64,000 nt of DNA from UASB124 sp041662445 (GTDB lineage Bacteria; Babelota; Babeliae; Babelales; RVW-14), in assembly GCA_041662445.1 (NCBI GenBank), contig JBAZSL010000006.1:1-64000 (forward strand). The letters are read 5' to 3'. Positions 50,127 to 59,281 of this stretch are shown here, piece by piece. The notes beneath the pieces were generated by a model that worked only from the letters and a program-made list of their open reading frames with translations, searched no databases and was not told the origin of the DNA. The translations under genes were made by a program, and so were the position numbers. The first letter of the stretch is position 1. Each line of letters opens with the position of its first letter.

Positions 50127-50849
50127 ATGAACCAAAAGTCTGTTCGATTACCACTATTTTTTGCGACATTTCTTGCGTTGAGCAAGCTTTCAGCGATGCA
50201 AGAGCCAAAAATAATCAGTGTCAAAGAGTTTGCGCAAAAGTCGGTGCCAAAAAATTGGCGGTTGAACGATATCAAGGTAACGCCTAAAACTCAAGAATTA
50301 GCTTTTTTGGGTCAGCGCTTTTGCTTTGAGTCAATCGAAGTAATAAAACCCGACGGTCAACATCGCAGAGTTATATGCGTAGCAAACATCGATGCCAAGC
50401 GATATATCCTTACACTGCTCATAAAAAAAGTAATTCTAGACAAAGAAAGAACGTTACTTTGGGCAGATTGGGATATCTACATACTTGGAGGAGATTTCGA
50501 AAAAGATGAGACTTTTAGCAATCCAGTCTACGATTATGATTCCGACGTTCTTTGGTTCAAACCAATTCTTGGGTGCAAGAATTCTCTTCTTCCTCAGCTG
50601 TTTTATGTATTTGTAGGACGGTATCTTATTCACAAGGAAGGCCGTACAATCCTGTATCAACATTGTTGTTTCTGTAAGGGTAATATTGCATATCAAGCAG
50701 ATGCAGGGCTCACTATCTTGCTCCATTATAGGACAGCAAGCGGACATTTTGTATGTGAAAAATGCGCGCATTTTTTAGCTATACTAAAATCACCAGTTAT
50801 ACGCGTGGATCAGGTAATATTGAAACCATGCGAAACTGCAAGTGTCTAA
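50127..50849 (+). CDS. Exported array protein 1 with two CxxC pairs
   Basis: 240 residues. The ATG directly follows a G8AGG run. The signal peptide (SVRLPLFFATFLALS, junction LSAM) is followed by KNWRLNDIKV, a strand with FLGQRFCFESIEV, then a helix pair (LLPQLFYVFVGRYLIH). The C-terminal quarter has CCFC, a His-rich link and CEKC (about 182-219), a reduced RING-like or ribbon zinc site. Closest relative: the next gene (shared N[WL]..LND[IV]K, FSNP/FINP, DVLWFKPILG/NDFWFKPMLG). Function unknown. Confidence 0.8.
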   Translation: MNQKSVRLPLFFATFLALSKLSAMQEPKIISVKEFAQKSVPKNWRLNDIKVTPKTQELAFLGQRFCFESIEVIKPDGQHRRVICVANIDAKRYILTLLIKKVILDKERTLLWADWDIYILGGDFEKDETFSNPVYDYDSDVLWFKPILGCKNSLLPQLFYVFVGRYLIHKEGRTILYQHCCFCKGNIAYQADAGLTILLHYRTASGHFVCEKCAHFLAILKSPVIRVDQVILKPCETASV

Positions 50850-50961
50850 TGCCAGAAAAAACAAATAAGTGCAAAGAATTATGCGCCTTAATAAAAAACG
50901 TAACTATTTGTAAGTTATGTTTTTTATGTGTGAGGAGGATGACGAAAGAGAGGGGGAAATG

Positions 50962-51666
50962 ATGAATCGGGATTGTGTCTCACTACATATATTTTTTATA
51001 ACATCTTTTATACTGGGCTCTCTTACAGCAATACAACAGCCCAAAATAGTCAATGTCGAAGAGACCGAACAGAAAGTGGCATCACAAGAATGGAATCTTA
51101 ACGACGTCAAAAAAAGAAAAAAGAGAGCACGGTTCAGTTTTTTGGATGATAATTTTGTTTTTAAATCGATCAAAACAAAGGACATCGATTACCAGCGCCG
51201 CAAGATCGTTTGTTCAGCAATTCTTGATGGAAAAAAAAGCGCAGTCACCTTCCTTTTAGAACAAGAACAAGATTTGCTTCATGTATTTTGGACTGTCGTC
51301 TTCGTTATAGACGATGTTAAAAAAAGTAAGGATTTCATTAATCCTATTTACAATGCTGAATTAAACGACTTTTGGTTTAAACCTATGTTAGGCCTGAAAA
51401 AGTCAATTTTGTTCCAAATTTTTTATGAGTTTGTTGGCATATACACTATCTATTTGGATGGCCCCAAGATCATTGACCAAAAATGTCATTCGTGTGAAGA
51501 AATGATTACGAGCCAAAAAGATGCAAATCTCATCGTTTCGGCGCATTACCGATTAAGCAACGGAAGCATTTTGTGCAAAAAATGTGGTTTTCACTTATTT
51601 GCTACAAAGGCAGCCCGCAATATTTTGTATGTAAACTCCTGGAAAGTACTCAAATGTCACACATAA
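50962..51666 (+). CDS. Exported array protein 2 with two CxxC pairs
   Basis: 234 residues. ATG 50962 after AGGGGGAA; another ATG three bases earlier is too close to the G-run. The signal peptide (VSLHIFFITSFILGSL, junction LTAI) is followed by the same core as protein 1: EWNLNDVK, DDNFVFKSIKT, FINPIYNAELNDFWFKPMLG and ILFQIFYEFVGIYTIYL. It ends with KCHSC..ILCKKCG (about 180-215). The charged KKRKKRAR block may be a nuclear-localisation-like patch. Paralogue of the preceding gene. Confidence 0.8.
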   Translation: MNRDCVSLHIFFITSFILGSLTAIQQPKIVNVEETEQKVASQEWNLNDVKKRKKRARFSFLDDNFVFKSIKTKDIDYQRRKIVCSAILDGKKSAVTFLLEQEQDLLHVFWTVVFVIDDVKKSKDFINPIYNAELNDFWFKPMLGLKKSILFQIFYEFVGIYTIYLDGPKIIDQKCHSCEEMITSQKDANLIVSAHYRLSNGSILCKKCGFHLFATKAARNILYVNSWKVLKCHT

Positions 51667-51748
51667 TTTAAAAAAATCACACCAAAAATTATAAAAATTA
51701 TTATACTTTTGGAGGTTTGAAATGTTTGTTAAGAGGTGAAGGGAAACA

Positions 51749-52546
51749 ATGAATCCAAAGTTTGTACTGTTTGGTATGGCTCTTGCAGCCTCAATTGTTT
51801 GTACTCAAGTTGTGGCGATGGGTGTAGATCCAGATGAACAAAAAACCGCACAAAACAACTGGAGCCTTAACGATATTGAACTATTGGATTCGTACGATTT
51901 TTTTGATAAGGCATTGGTTCTTACCACAGAAAGCTGGAGTTATTTCCCAAAAAGTTGTTCCGGATCTGTGTGCTTTTCTTTTTCCAGCACGTATCCCAAC
52001 CATTTTTTGTTGAAGCGTGTTACAGAGCTTACGATTGCCTTGTACAAAACAGACGGTGGCGTATTTATTGATGCTGAATTTTCCATTTCAAAAGCTGAAA
52101 ACAATGTGCCGTTTCAATTCTTGATTCCTGACAACGAACTATCAGATAATCCGCCACAAAAACTTATTTTTGCATGTTTAAATCAACTGCTGGGCATATT
52201 CATGTCATGCGAGCAGGGAACGCTTGTGCTTGACGAAAGATGTACTCGGTGTGGCAAGCCGATAGGTCATCCTAATTATGGAAAGCAAGCAGGTAGGCAA
52301 AACGACGATGAGTCTCTCATTGTTGTAAAAAATCATTGCCGTACAAAATGCGACCACATTTTGTGCAAGCGCTGTTTTGGCCCAATCTATACGGCGTGTC
52401 CATGCTGTTCAACCAATTTGGGTTCTCCTAATGATGTGATACGTGTAGTGCGACATAGTAATCCTCTCAGTTTGCTGCGAATGATCGATAGCATGAAAAT
52501 TAAACCACGCCATTATAAGAAGGGCCATAAGAGATGCAAAAAATAG
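51749..52546 (+). CDS. Exported array protein 3 with RING-HC-like finger
   Basis: 265 residues. The ATG follows GAAGGGAAAC. The signal peptide (FVLFGMALAASIVC, junction VVAM) is followed by NNWSLNDIELL as in proteins 1 and 2, then a beta-rich core with two Cys (SCSGSVCFSFS) and a helix (KLIFACLNQLLGIFM). The C-terminal CTRC, then CDHILCKRC, then CPCC (about 166-215) follow RING-HC spacing. A basic tail follows. It is preceded by a TATACT -10-like site at 51702 and overlaps the next gene by 13 bases. Confidence 0.82.
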   Translation: MNPKFVLFGMALAASIVCTQVVAMGVDPDEQKTAQNNWSLNDIELLDSYDFFDKALVLTTESWSYFPKSCSGSVCFSFSSTYPNHFLLKRVTELTIALYKTDGGVFIDAEFSISKAENNVPFQFLIPDNELSDNPPQKLIFACLNQLLGIFMSCEQGTLVLDERCTRCGKPIGHPNYGKQAGRQNDDESLIVVKNHCRTKCDHILCKRCFGPIYTACPCCSTNLGSPNDVIRVVRHSNPLSLLRMIDSMKIKPRHYKKGHKRCKK

Positions 52547-53283
52547 CGGTCGTTTTTCTATCTTTTCTGACGTTGTTGTCCTCAACGATACAACCGATGG
52601 GCAAGCCTGAACCAGGGGCATTGAGTGCTGGTAATAGCGTAAAAAATGAGTTCTTTTTCGTGTGGCATCAACCATTTGTGGAACTTTTCACATTGGTCAA
52701 TATAGAATCCACTTGTAGTGACGGTGGGAAGTTGTATGTGTTCAAGTTTTGTGGCACCACAAAAGATAGTCGTTGTAAGCGAGATCATCCAATCCTTGGC
52801 AAATTTACTCTAACGGTAGATCTAGCTCCACGATCAAAATCCCTGGTATTTGTTGAAGCACGTTTGCATGCTGATGGTGTTGTGCAAACCGTTTCTGGAC
52901 AAGAACCCATAGGCATAGACATTCCTCCCTTTAAGGCAACCTATTGCTCTCGCAGCGGTAGCGATCTAACGCTCTTTGTCCTTGATGATACTATAGCGCA
53001 GCTCATTGACGTGGCGCTTTTCTTTGAGCGCGGTCTATCACAATGGGCTTGTTCACAATGTAGCCGACCTCTCTGGTGTGAAAGAGGAGAAGCTTGCAAA
53101 ACACTTGTTGTTGATACTCACTACATCACAAAGTTTGGAAGCTTGTGGTGTTGGAAATGTTCTCGAAAGCCTGCGTACAGTTGCGAGGCTATTCACGTTG
53201 ATGCGTTGGAGGTTCCGCGAGTATTCTCAACAAGAATTACCAATAAACTTGTACATGCACAGCAATATGGTGGCGTTTGGTAA
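52534..53283 (+). CDS. Exported array protein 4 with Cys-rich C-terminus
   Basis: 249 residues. Overlaps the previous gene, so translationally coupled. The signal peptide (KIAVVFLSFLTLLSS, junction IQPM) is followed by a beta-rich core with GKLYVFKFCGTTKD and GKFTLTVDLAPRSK. The helix before the finger is DDTIAQLIDVALFFE. The C-terminal CSQC..WCERGEAC..WCWKC (about 170-211) has enough Cys for two zinc ions but lacks the CxHxxH signature. Not recognised outside this family. Confidence 0.78.
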   Translation: MQKIAVVFLSFLTLLSSTIQPMGKPEPGALSAGNSVKNEFFFVWHQPFVELFTLVNIESTCSDGGKLYVFKFCGTTKDSRCKRDHPILGKFTLTVDLAPRSKSLVFVEARLHADGVVQTVSGQEPIGIDIPPFKATYCSRSGSDLTLFVLDDTIAQLIDVALFFERGLSQWACSQCSRPLWCERGEACKTLVVDTHYITKFGSLWCWKCSRKPAYSCEAIHVDALEVPRVFSTRITNKLVHAQQYGGVW

Positions 53284-53407
53284 CGCACGATATCAATCAA
53301 GGGTGCATGATTCCTTAAACATTGCTGAATATATTCCATTTGATTAGGTCGTTGCCGTACACTCTATGTTAGTGATGCCTGGGGGGCTAAAAAAAGGGGG
53401 TATGGTA

Positions 53408-53998
53408 ATGCAATATTTTCCGGCATTTTTATCAATAATCATTGTCCTATGCGCAAATCTACGTGCCATGGATCCAGAGCCACAGCAGCCAATGGATGCA
53501 GATGCACGGCTCTCGCCATCGCCATTCGATATAGTCGCGGATCCGTTATTTGATAACGATGACAAACTTTTCTCCGCAGATAGCGCGCAGCCACTACAGC
53601 AAAGTAACCAAGCCTATATCTTTGACGCTTTTCCTGATATGCATGTACCACTTTTAAAGAATCAGTATTTTTTTTGCCTTGTCGATGATTTGCCTTCAAA
53701 AATGCTTAATCGACGCTTGCTTGCATATGATCTTTGGCGTGTTGAAAAAGAAAGTCAGCGTCACCTTAAGGTGAGAACCATTATTGCATGCGAGATCGCA
53801 GAAGAAAAATTGTATGTAGAAGTGGCGTGCTTTGACAATAATGAACAAAGTATCAAGAAAGTATCTCATCAGTGGGCAACTGTTGTAGAAAAGCCATTTC
53901 CACCTCTTGCTACCATAATTAGGTACGCCTTGGAAGACGATTTGATCAAAACTCTTCAACTATTCGATTCGCAAATCATTAATTGCATCAGACGATGA
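53408..53998 (+). CDS. Exported array protein 5, truncated: no zinc finger
   Basis: 196 residues. ATG 53408 has GGGGG seven bases upstream; the ATG at 53402 is only one base from it. The signal peptide (YFPAFLSIIIVLC, junction LRAM) is followed by an acidic Pro-rich linker and the family core (VPLLKNQYFFCLVDDLPS, LLAYDLWRVE, VSHQWATVVEKPFPPLATII, ALEDDLIKTLQLF). It ends exactly where the relatives at 54048 and 55816 begin their RING-like part. The loss looks like truncation or a natural finger-less variant. Confidence 0.78.
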   Translation: MQYFPAFLSIIIVLCANLRAMDPEPQQPMDADARLSPSPFDIVADPLFDNDDKLFSADSAQPLQQSNQAYIFDAFPDMHVPLLKNQYFFCLVDDLPSKMLNRRLLAYDLWRVEKESQRHLKVRTIIACEIAEEKLYVEVACFDNNEQSIKKVSHQWATVVEKPFPPLATIIRYALEDDLIKTLQLFDSQIINCIRR

Positions 53999-54047
53999 TG
54001 ATGCAATTAATTCGATAAAAAGTATGGGTTACGTAGCGGAATGTTAT

Positions 54048-54911
54048 ATGAAGCCAAATATGAAAAAGCTTTTCACGCAAATTTGTATCATTGCATGTGC
54101 CACTTTAACAGACGGCATAGCAATGGGGCAAGATGATGGAATGCATGATCGAGATTGGCTTTTGCCAGAAAATTCTCAAAAAAATGAAGCAGCAGATTCC
54201 GGGATGAGCCTACTGCGTAAAGAGGTACTAAATTTTTTTGTTGATGCTTTGCCGCGCGACATTCCTTTATTGGGAGGTCTCTTTAATTTTCATCTTGTTA
54301 CTGCCGATACGCATTTTGGGAATAAAACGATTATCCGCACGATACAATATCGGCTTTACATGCAAACTATGTGCCAACGACAACCTCTGAATGTCTTAAC
54401 TCATAAATTGGTTACGATGATACTCAGAAATAAATGCGGCAGCCCTTATCTTAAAATTATAGTTTATGGATACAACTCAGAATTTAATGCTGCCCCGCCT
54501 TTTTTGCTTCATAGATGGGGTGTTCTTACACGCAGGAGTACGCTCAAAACTGTTAAAGACGTTATTGAGGGCGCTCTGAAAACTGAATTATTTATAATCA
54601 TTTGCATGCGAAATTATCGACAGCACTCTCCTTTGGTGTGTGCGAGAATATTCGGTTGTAAGTTTGGGATGTTTGAAGCAAGACCGCGTACTTTGCGCAT
54701 ATCACCAGTATTTGTCCTATTAAAGTGTGGACATTGTTTCCACAAGCTCTGCCTTCAACAATCGGCTCCAGTTTGTGGATGCTATGCATGCCCACTATGT
54801 CTGACGCCGATTGTTGAAGGCGAAATACTTATGCCTTCTATGCCGATACCTAAAAACATAGCTATCACCGCGCAAGACATTGGTGATGATCTTGTTGAGG
54901 CACGGATTTAA
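54048..54911 (+). CDS. Exported array protein 6 with RING-like C-terminus
   Basis: 287 residues from ATG 54048 (AGCGGA upstream; the ATG four codons later, 54060, equally starts the signal peptide). The signal peptide (LFTQICIIACATLTDG, junction IAM) is followed by an acidic linker, PLLGGLFNFHLV and a helix VIEGALKTELFIIICM. The C-terminal LKCGHCFHKLC, then CGCYACPLC (about 228-262) give the CxHxxHxxC and CxxC halves of a RING; the first Cys pair is unclear. The core PLLGG.F.F. is shared with 3546 and 61587 proteins. Confidence 0.8.
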   Translation: MKPNMKKLFTQICIIACATLTDGIAMGQDDGMHDRDWLLPENSQKNEAADSGMSLLRKEVLNFFVDALPRDIPLLGGLFNFHLVTADTHFGNKTIIRTIQYRLYMQTMCQRQPLNVLTHKLVTMILRNKCGSPYLKIIVYGYNSEFNAAPPFLLHRWGVLTRRSTLKTVKDVIEGALKTELFIIICMRNYRQHSPLVCARIFGCKFGMFEARPRTLRISPVFVLLKCGHCFHKLCLQQSAPVCGCYACPLCLTPIVEGEILMPSMPIPKNIAITAQDIGDDLVEARI

Positions 54912-54955
54912 TTTTGGGGGATCTAGGCCGCTATCAAATTTTAAAGGGGGAAACT

Positions 54956-55732
54956 GTGGCAAAGCATTCAAGAGCATCAATTTTATGGTGTGCAATCTCT
55001 GTCAGTGTTATGTCATCCATACACGCAATGCCACATGAAAATTATGGCGATTTTTTTACAGAACCGCTTGAATCTTTTTATTCTCCTCTTCTATCAACAC
55101 CCTCTCTCAATAATATTAATGACGAGGTTGACACCATAATAAAATTTATAAATGGGCGTTATGTTTTTAAGCTTGTTAACGATTTTGTATCATGTGACGG
55201 CAAACAGGAACGAATGTTAGTCTATCAACTGATGTTGCCAGATTTCCCCGCAATCAATCACGCGCGACTCTCTATTAATATTGAGCAGAAGCAAGAACGA
55301 TTTTGTAGTTGTGTATTGGGAAGCTTTGACAAAAGAATACTTGCAAGCAAGGTTTTCCAGCCAGCGTTTTCAACGTGGTCTGAACAAGTTCCATTGTCAG
55401 CAAAACTTTCAGATATTGTTTATAACGCGCTTAAACAACAATTGACGCTTGTACTTTTGGCTGACGGCCGCATTGATTTTGATTGTCCTATCTGCAGCAA
55501 TATGGTGTTATGGCAAGGCGAATTGTGGACTAAGGATAGGGTAGAATTAGGTGTTTTTTTAGGGTGTGGTCATATTGTGCATATGAGGTGTGCTGCTCCT
55601 GTAGTAATGGCCCAATCTGATTTTAATATGCCTGAAGCAGCAACTTTTTTTTGTCCATGGTGTAATAAACCTGGAACCATTGACGATAGTTTTTTTGTTT
55701 CATTTAGTTCAACAGTAGATACTTTTCGGTGA
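54956..55732 (+). CDS. Exported array protein 7 with complete RING-H2-like finger
   Basis: 258 residues. The GTG at 54956 follows AAAGGGGGAAACT and starts a signal peptide (RASILWCAISVSVMSS, junction IHAM); upstream frame positions lack a ribosome site. The core has INGRYVFKLVNDF and a helix IVYNALKQQLTLVLL. The finger is complete: CPIC, then LGCGHIVHMRC, then CPWCNKPG (about 179-241), the eight ligands of a RING-H2. This is the array's most convincing RING domain. Confidence 0.83.
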   Translation: MAKHSRASILWCAISVSVMSSIHAMPHENYGDFFTEPLESFYSPLLSTPSLNNINDEVDTIIKFINGRYVFKLVNDFVSCDGKQERMLVYQLMLPDFPAINHARLSINIEQKQERFCSCVLGSFDKRILASKVFQPAFSTWSEQVPLSAKLSDIVYNALKQQLTLVLLADGRIDFDCPICSNMVLWQGELWTKDRVELGVFLGCGHIVHMRCAAPVVMAQSDFNMPEAATFFCPWCNKPGTIDDSFFVSFSSTVDTFR

Positions 55733-55815
55733 TCAGAAAAATACTCAGGTTTTATTCAGATTTATCATATAATAAGCCGTCAAAATAAGCTGCATCAATA
55801 AGGAGCATATCGATA

Positions 55816-56664
55816 ATGGCACATGCAACGCATTTCAGATTAAGTATTTTCGCAATTTTTATGCTAGGCGCCCCTCTGTACGCAATGCAGGACGGAGAGA
55901 CTGATTATGTGCATGATCTGTTGTTGCCAGAGGTCGATTCAGATGCTTTGCGATCATCGGATAGCGGCTCTTTATTGCTGCCGCTCAGTCCTTTGTCCCC
56001 ATTAGAAGATTCATCAACAGAAAGCACAGAGGATGAGGAGTCATCACCAAAGCGCATACGATTAAATCCGAATTATTTTGCAGAAACAAATCCCGATAAA
56101 TACGTTGGCTTTTCTGCACATTACCGTTTTTTTCAACTTAAAGAATCTCCCTTTAAAGAATTTCCACGTTCAGATATATCGGAACAACATACACTTGTGT
56201 ATGAGCTCATGTGTATTAAAGAAGGAGCGATTGTTCCATGCAAAAAAGAAGTAAATTTTGTTTTTGAAATCATTGAGAATCAGCTGGATATCATAGTGAC
56301 CTGCAAAGATGTTGATGCTGCCAATTCGATTGAGTGTTCTCATGAATGGGTGGTTATACAGCAGGCACCTTTTGATCCTCTTCCAACGATAATTAGAAAA
56401 ATTTTGGCACACGAACTTATTTGTATCATGATGCTTGACCAATGCGAACAACCCCGTTGTTGTGTATGTCCCCATCCTATTTGCCAGTTAGCGGGTGCGT
56501 GCTTAGAAATTTCTAAGACGGTTCTTCTCAAATGCAATCATATGGCACATGTAGCTTGTCTGAAAGAATCCATAAGCGATGGGAAAATAGGTACACCTTT
56601 TCTATGTCCAGTCCCAGACTGCCAGACTATGATTGCATCAGATGATGATTATGCGCTTACGTGA
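55816..56664 (+). CDS. Exported array protein 8 with RING-like finger
   Basis: 282 residues. AAGGAG lies about 12 bases upstream of the ATG; a TATAAT at 55768-55773 may be its -10. The signal peptide (FRLSIFAIFMLGA, junction LYAM) is followed by an acidic Ser-rich linker (SSTESTEDEESS then KRIRL). The core has CSHEWVVIQQAPFDPLPTII and ILAHELICIMML, strikingly like protein 5. The C-terminal CCVCPHPIC, LKCNHMAHVAC and FLCPVPDC (about 217-275) form a RING-H2-like pattern. Last gene of the array. Confidence 0.82.
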   Translation: MAHATHFRLSIFAIFMLGAPLYAMQDGETDYVHDLLLPEVDSDALRSSDSGSLLLPLSPLSPLEDSSTESTEDEESSPKRIRLNPNYFAETNPDKYVGFSAHYRFFQLKESPFKEFPRSDISEQHTLVYELMCIKEGAIVPCKKEVNFVFEIIENQLDIIVTCKDVDAANSIECSHEWVVIQQAPFDPLPTIIRKILAHELICIMMLDQCEQPRCCVCPHPICQLAGACLEISKTVLLKCNHMAHVACLKESISDGKIGTPFLCPVPDCQTMIASDDDYALT

Positions 56665-56711
56665 GTAATAAAGCAGTAACTGGGATTTTTAGATTGACTG
56701 TTTCTAGGCTC

Positions 56712-57620
56712 TTAGTCTGCAAAACCTACCTGTTGCGTTTCAGTCGTGTCATCTTTATCCATCATCGCCGCAGCTTCTTCATCAGCAAGAACGGTGTCAT
56801 GTTTTCTGAGATAATCCATCTGAAAACGAACCAATGACTCATCAAGCGAATCTTTTGCCGGTATAAATGCTGCCCGATACAAAAAAGCAACGCAAGGAAT
56901 TGCATGTTTGCGCATCTCATCGACAACTGAGATAGCATTGTCCTTGCTGTCATCAAAAAAGATAACTTTTTTTGGCGTCCATTTTATGGCATCGAAAAAT
57001 GCTATGAGCGCGGTGCCCTTGGTATTACCCGCATTTAGCGCAGGGCAGATGATGCCTTTGTAATAAGTGGGATAATTGCCGCGATAGGTTTTGAGGCCCC
57101 TAAGCTCAACTCCCTGGTCTTTGAAACTTGTACTAAAATCGATGCCAACTGACTTTAAATTTCTAGAACGTTCTATGTCCATGCGGTCGACGATCCCAAA
57201 GCGGCCGGGCTGAGTGCTCGTCAAGGCGACGATTTTGATGCCGCGGGTTTGAAGGTTTTTAATGATGTCCAACGTCTTTGGCTCAACAAGCTCGAATGAC
57301 GATTGCCATATTTTGCTTTCAAAAATCTCACCATAGAAAGGATCTATTTTACGCCTTTCTGCCAGGTATTGTTCGAGTTCTGCCCGATATTTTTGAAAAA
57401 TTTTGTCCTGTTGGTAGCGTGGCTGCCCGCATTTCATTGCAGGATCTATAAGCGTTTGATCGATATCAAAGACAATAAGCGTATTCTGGTCTGCCTGGCG
57501 CAAAGTATCTTCTGCTTGAGTGATCGAGGTGATTTCGATAAATTCTGATTTGAATAAAGAGCAAGAAGCGAAGAGTACCATCAGGCTCAATAGCATTACA
57601 TATCGTTTAGATTGGATCAT
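56712..57620 (-). CDS. HAD-superfamily lipoprotein (DUF2608-like)
   Basis: 302 residues. The signal peptide has lipobox LFASC (Cys20). HAD phosphatase motifs: FDIDQTLID (Asp52, Asp54), ALTSTQ (motif II), KGTALIAFFD, and KVIFFDDSKDN (motif IV). DUF2608 HAD proteins are known mostly from intracellular bacteria such as chlamydiae and Legionella. Lipid anchoring outside the cytoplasm fits acid-phosphatase-like activity in the envelope; substrate unknown. Faces the exported array convergently. Confidence 0.85.
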   Translation of the reverse strand: MIQSKRYVMLLSLMVLFASCSLFKSEFIEITSITQAEDTLRQADQNTLIVFDIDQTLIDPAMKCGQPRYQQDKIFQKYRAELEQYLAERRKIDPFYGEIFESKIWQSSFELVEPKTLDIIKNLQTRGIKIVALTSTQPGRFGIVDRMDIERSRNLKSVGIDFSTSFKDQGVELRGLKTYRGNYPTYYKGIICPALNAGNTKGTALIAFFDAIKWTPKKVIFFDDSKDNAISVVDEMRKHAIPCVAFLYRAAFIPAKDSLDESLVRFQMDYLRKHDTVLADEEAAAMMDKDDTTETQQVGFAD

Positions 57621-57724
57621 CGTACCGCCTTTTCTTTTTGTGTTCCTATTTCCAACATGAATACATCAAAAAACGAGCATAACATTCTGAGAAGGCAAGA
57701 GTAAAACAATTTGCGGCCCGTTTG

Positions 57725-59050
57725 TTACAGCTCTTGTCGACTCAAAAAATCAGGAATGATTTTTTCGCAAAATAGTTCATAACGCTTCCATATGAGCAAA
57801 CTCATCCCAAATCGATCCACACTTTTGGGATATAGGTGAGTACCCAAAATCTGATGCGCATTCTCTTTGGTGATGTAGGGTACATAAAAATGATCATTAT
57901 GCTGTTCCCACAAAACAAAAGTGTGACATGGGTTTTTTCGTGCTAATACTGCGCCCATATCAGCTTCTGCCTCGCGGTTATTCCCCGTCATAATACTTAT
58001 TGCGCTGTCCGCGGATCCGGTACATTCCTGCTGCTTTATATGGTGTACTTCATGCGCGAGCATGTCGGTGAGTTCTTCATCGGAATAGGAGAACAGAGAA
58101 TAGAATGGAAGAGCTATTCCTTGAATATGTTTTTGGGCTCCACTGGCGGATTTTATATTGAATTGAATAAACTGAGCATTATTACGACAAAATGCGTCAC
58201 AAGGCTCATTGCTGTAAATAAAGATTCTTGGCATTTCGCGTAAATTAAATATTTCTGCTAAACGTTCAATTCTTGCGATAAGAGAGGGAATAGCGTTTGT
58301 CCGGCTGATCTCAATAAGGGTGAGCCTGCAACGTGATGTGCATGCTTTAACACCAGCGTAATAGTGGACATTCAAGGCGTTGAGCTGCGCTAATGCCACT
58401 GCACTTTCATCTGCGATCTGATGAGAATCGATCCTGTTGTGGCAAAATTCTTTTGCCTCATGAAATGCGTCGGCGATGACTTCAATATTAGTTTGTCCGC
58501 CGAGATCAAAGGAGCCACAAAGAGAGGTTTTTGCTTCGGTAAGAAGTCCAGCAAGCCCATCAACACGCAGCGTGCATTGATCTGGCGCAGTTGGAATGCA
58601 ACGATCACGTTCGGGAGTCGGGGCAGGATAAACGCAGCATTCTACGGTATAGTTTGGTTGAATACCGCAACAAAATTTTGATCCATCTACTAATGTTTCA
58701 CACGGGCCAAATGTTTCATCTCCAAGCCCATCAGCGTAGGGTGCTACATGAAGTAATGATGGTGCCTGATTGGTTGAAAATGGATTTAGTACCATTGCGG
58801 TTGGCACAAGAAGCATCAGGGTGAATAAGGTGAGGAGTGTGCGTTGGCGCTCAGACAAGCATGTTCGTGTATGCGGATGTCGTTGTTCAAATCTTGATGT
58901 TGGTTCTTGGTTTATGTGTTGAAGATGTTCTGCGGTATGTAGAGCCTGCTGTTGTTGCTGACGTCGGTTCAGCTTTTTGTAGCTTGGTAGTGCATGAGAA
59001 AAACTAAGTGCGATAACTGTGAAAAGTGCGATTGTGCGTAACGTCTTCAT
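57725..59050 (-). CDS. Exported M48-like zinc metallopeptidase
   Basis: 441 residues. ATG 59050 with GGAGGG upstream. The signal peptide (LRTIALFTVIALSFSHA) is followed by a Gln-rich stretch (NRRQQQQQALH), a second hydrophobic helix (about 65-85), and a Cys-rich segment (about 110-200; many Cys, e.g. GPCETLVDGSKFCC). The zinc motif HEVHH (about 332) in ELTDMLAHEVHHIKQQE and the downstream REAEADMGAVLA give the HExxH...E pattern of M48-type proteases. Probably a membrane-tethered or secreted protease. Confidence 0.8.
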   Translation of the reverse strand: MKTLRTIALFTVIALSFSHALPSYKKLNRRQQQQQALHTAEHLQHINQEPTSRFEQRHPHTRTCLSERQRTLLTLFTLMLLVPTAMVLNPFSTNQAPSLLHVAPYADGLGDETFGPCETLVDGSKFCCGIQPNYTVECCVYPAPTPERDRCIPTAPDQCTLRVDGLAGLLTEAKTSLCGSFDLGGQTNIEVIADAFHEAKEFCHNRIDSHQIADESAVALAQLNALNVHYYAGVKACTSRCRLTLIEISRTNAIPSLIARIERLAEIFNLREMPRIFIYSNEPCDAFCRNNAQFIQFNIKSASGAQKHIQGIALPFYSLFSYSDEELTDMLAHEVHHIKQQECTGSADSAISIMTGNNREAEADMGAVLARKNPCHTFVLWEQHNDHFYVPYITKENAHQILGTHLYPKSVDRFGMSLLIWKRYELFCEKIIPDFLSRQEL

Positions 59051-59127
59051 ATACCCTCCTGCTAACAGCGTTATTTTTTTTGACGGGTTATTATAGCAAA
59101 AAGCCGAAGCCTGTTCTTGCTGCCATA

Positions 59128-59177
59128 AAAAACTTGGTTTGTGCAAATTCACTATTGAAAGCTGCATTTGCACAAAC
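59128..59177 (-). terminator. Terminator of the 59282-59764 gene
   Basis: GTTTGTGCAAAT (59138-59149) and ATTTGCACAAAC (59166-59177), a perfect 12-base-pair inverted repeat with a 16-base loop. On the minus strand it is followed by CAAGTTTTTT. Confidence 0.65.
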
Positions 59178-59281
59178 GCCATGTATTCGTGGTGACAAGT
59201 GGAGAGGTTTGGTTGCGGTTTTAGGCTGAGTATTGATGAAGTTGATCTTTGTTGTTGCTTTTCATTACTAAGGGCGTGCTA

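Noticed and set aside
50030..50287. 85-residue plus-strand frame at the start of the array
   Set aside because: It overlaps the first array gene in another frame; the 50127 frame has the signal peptide, ribosome site and paralogues.
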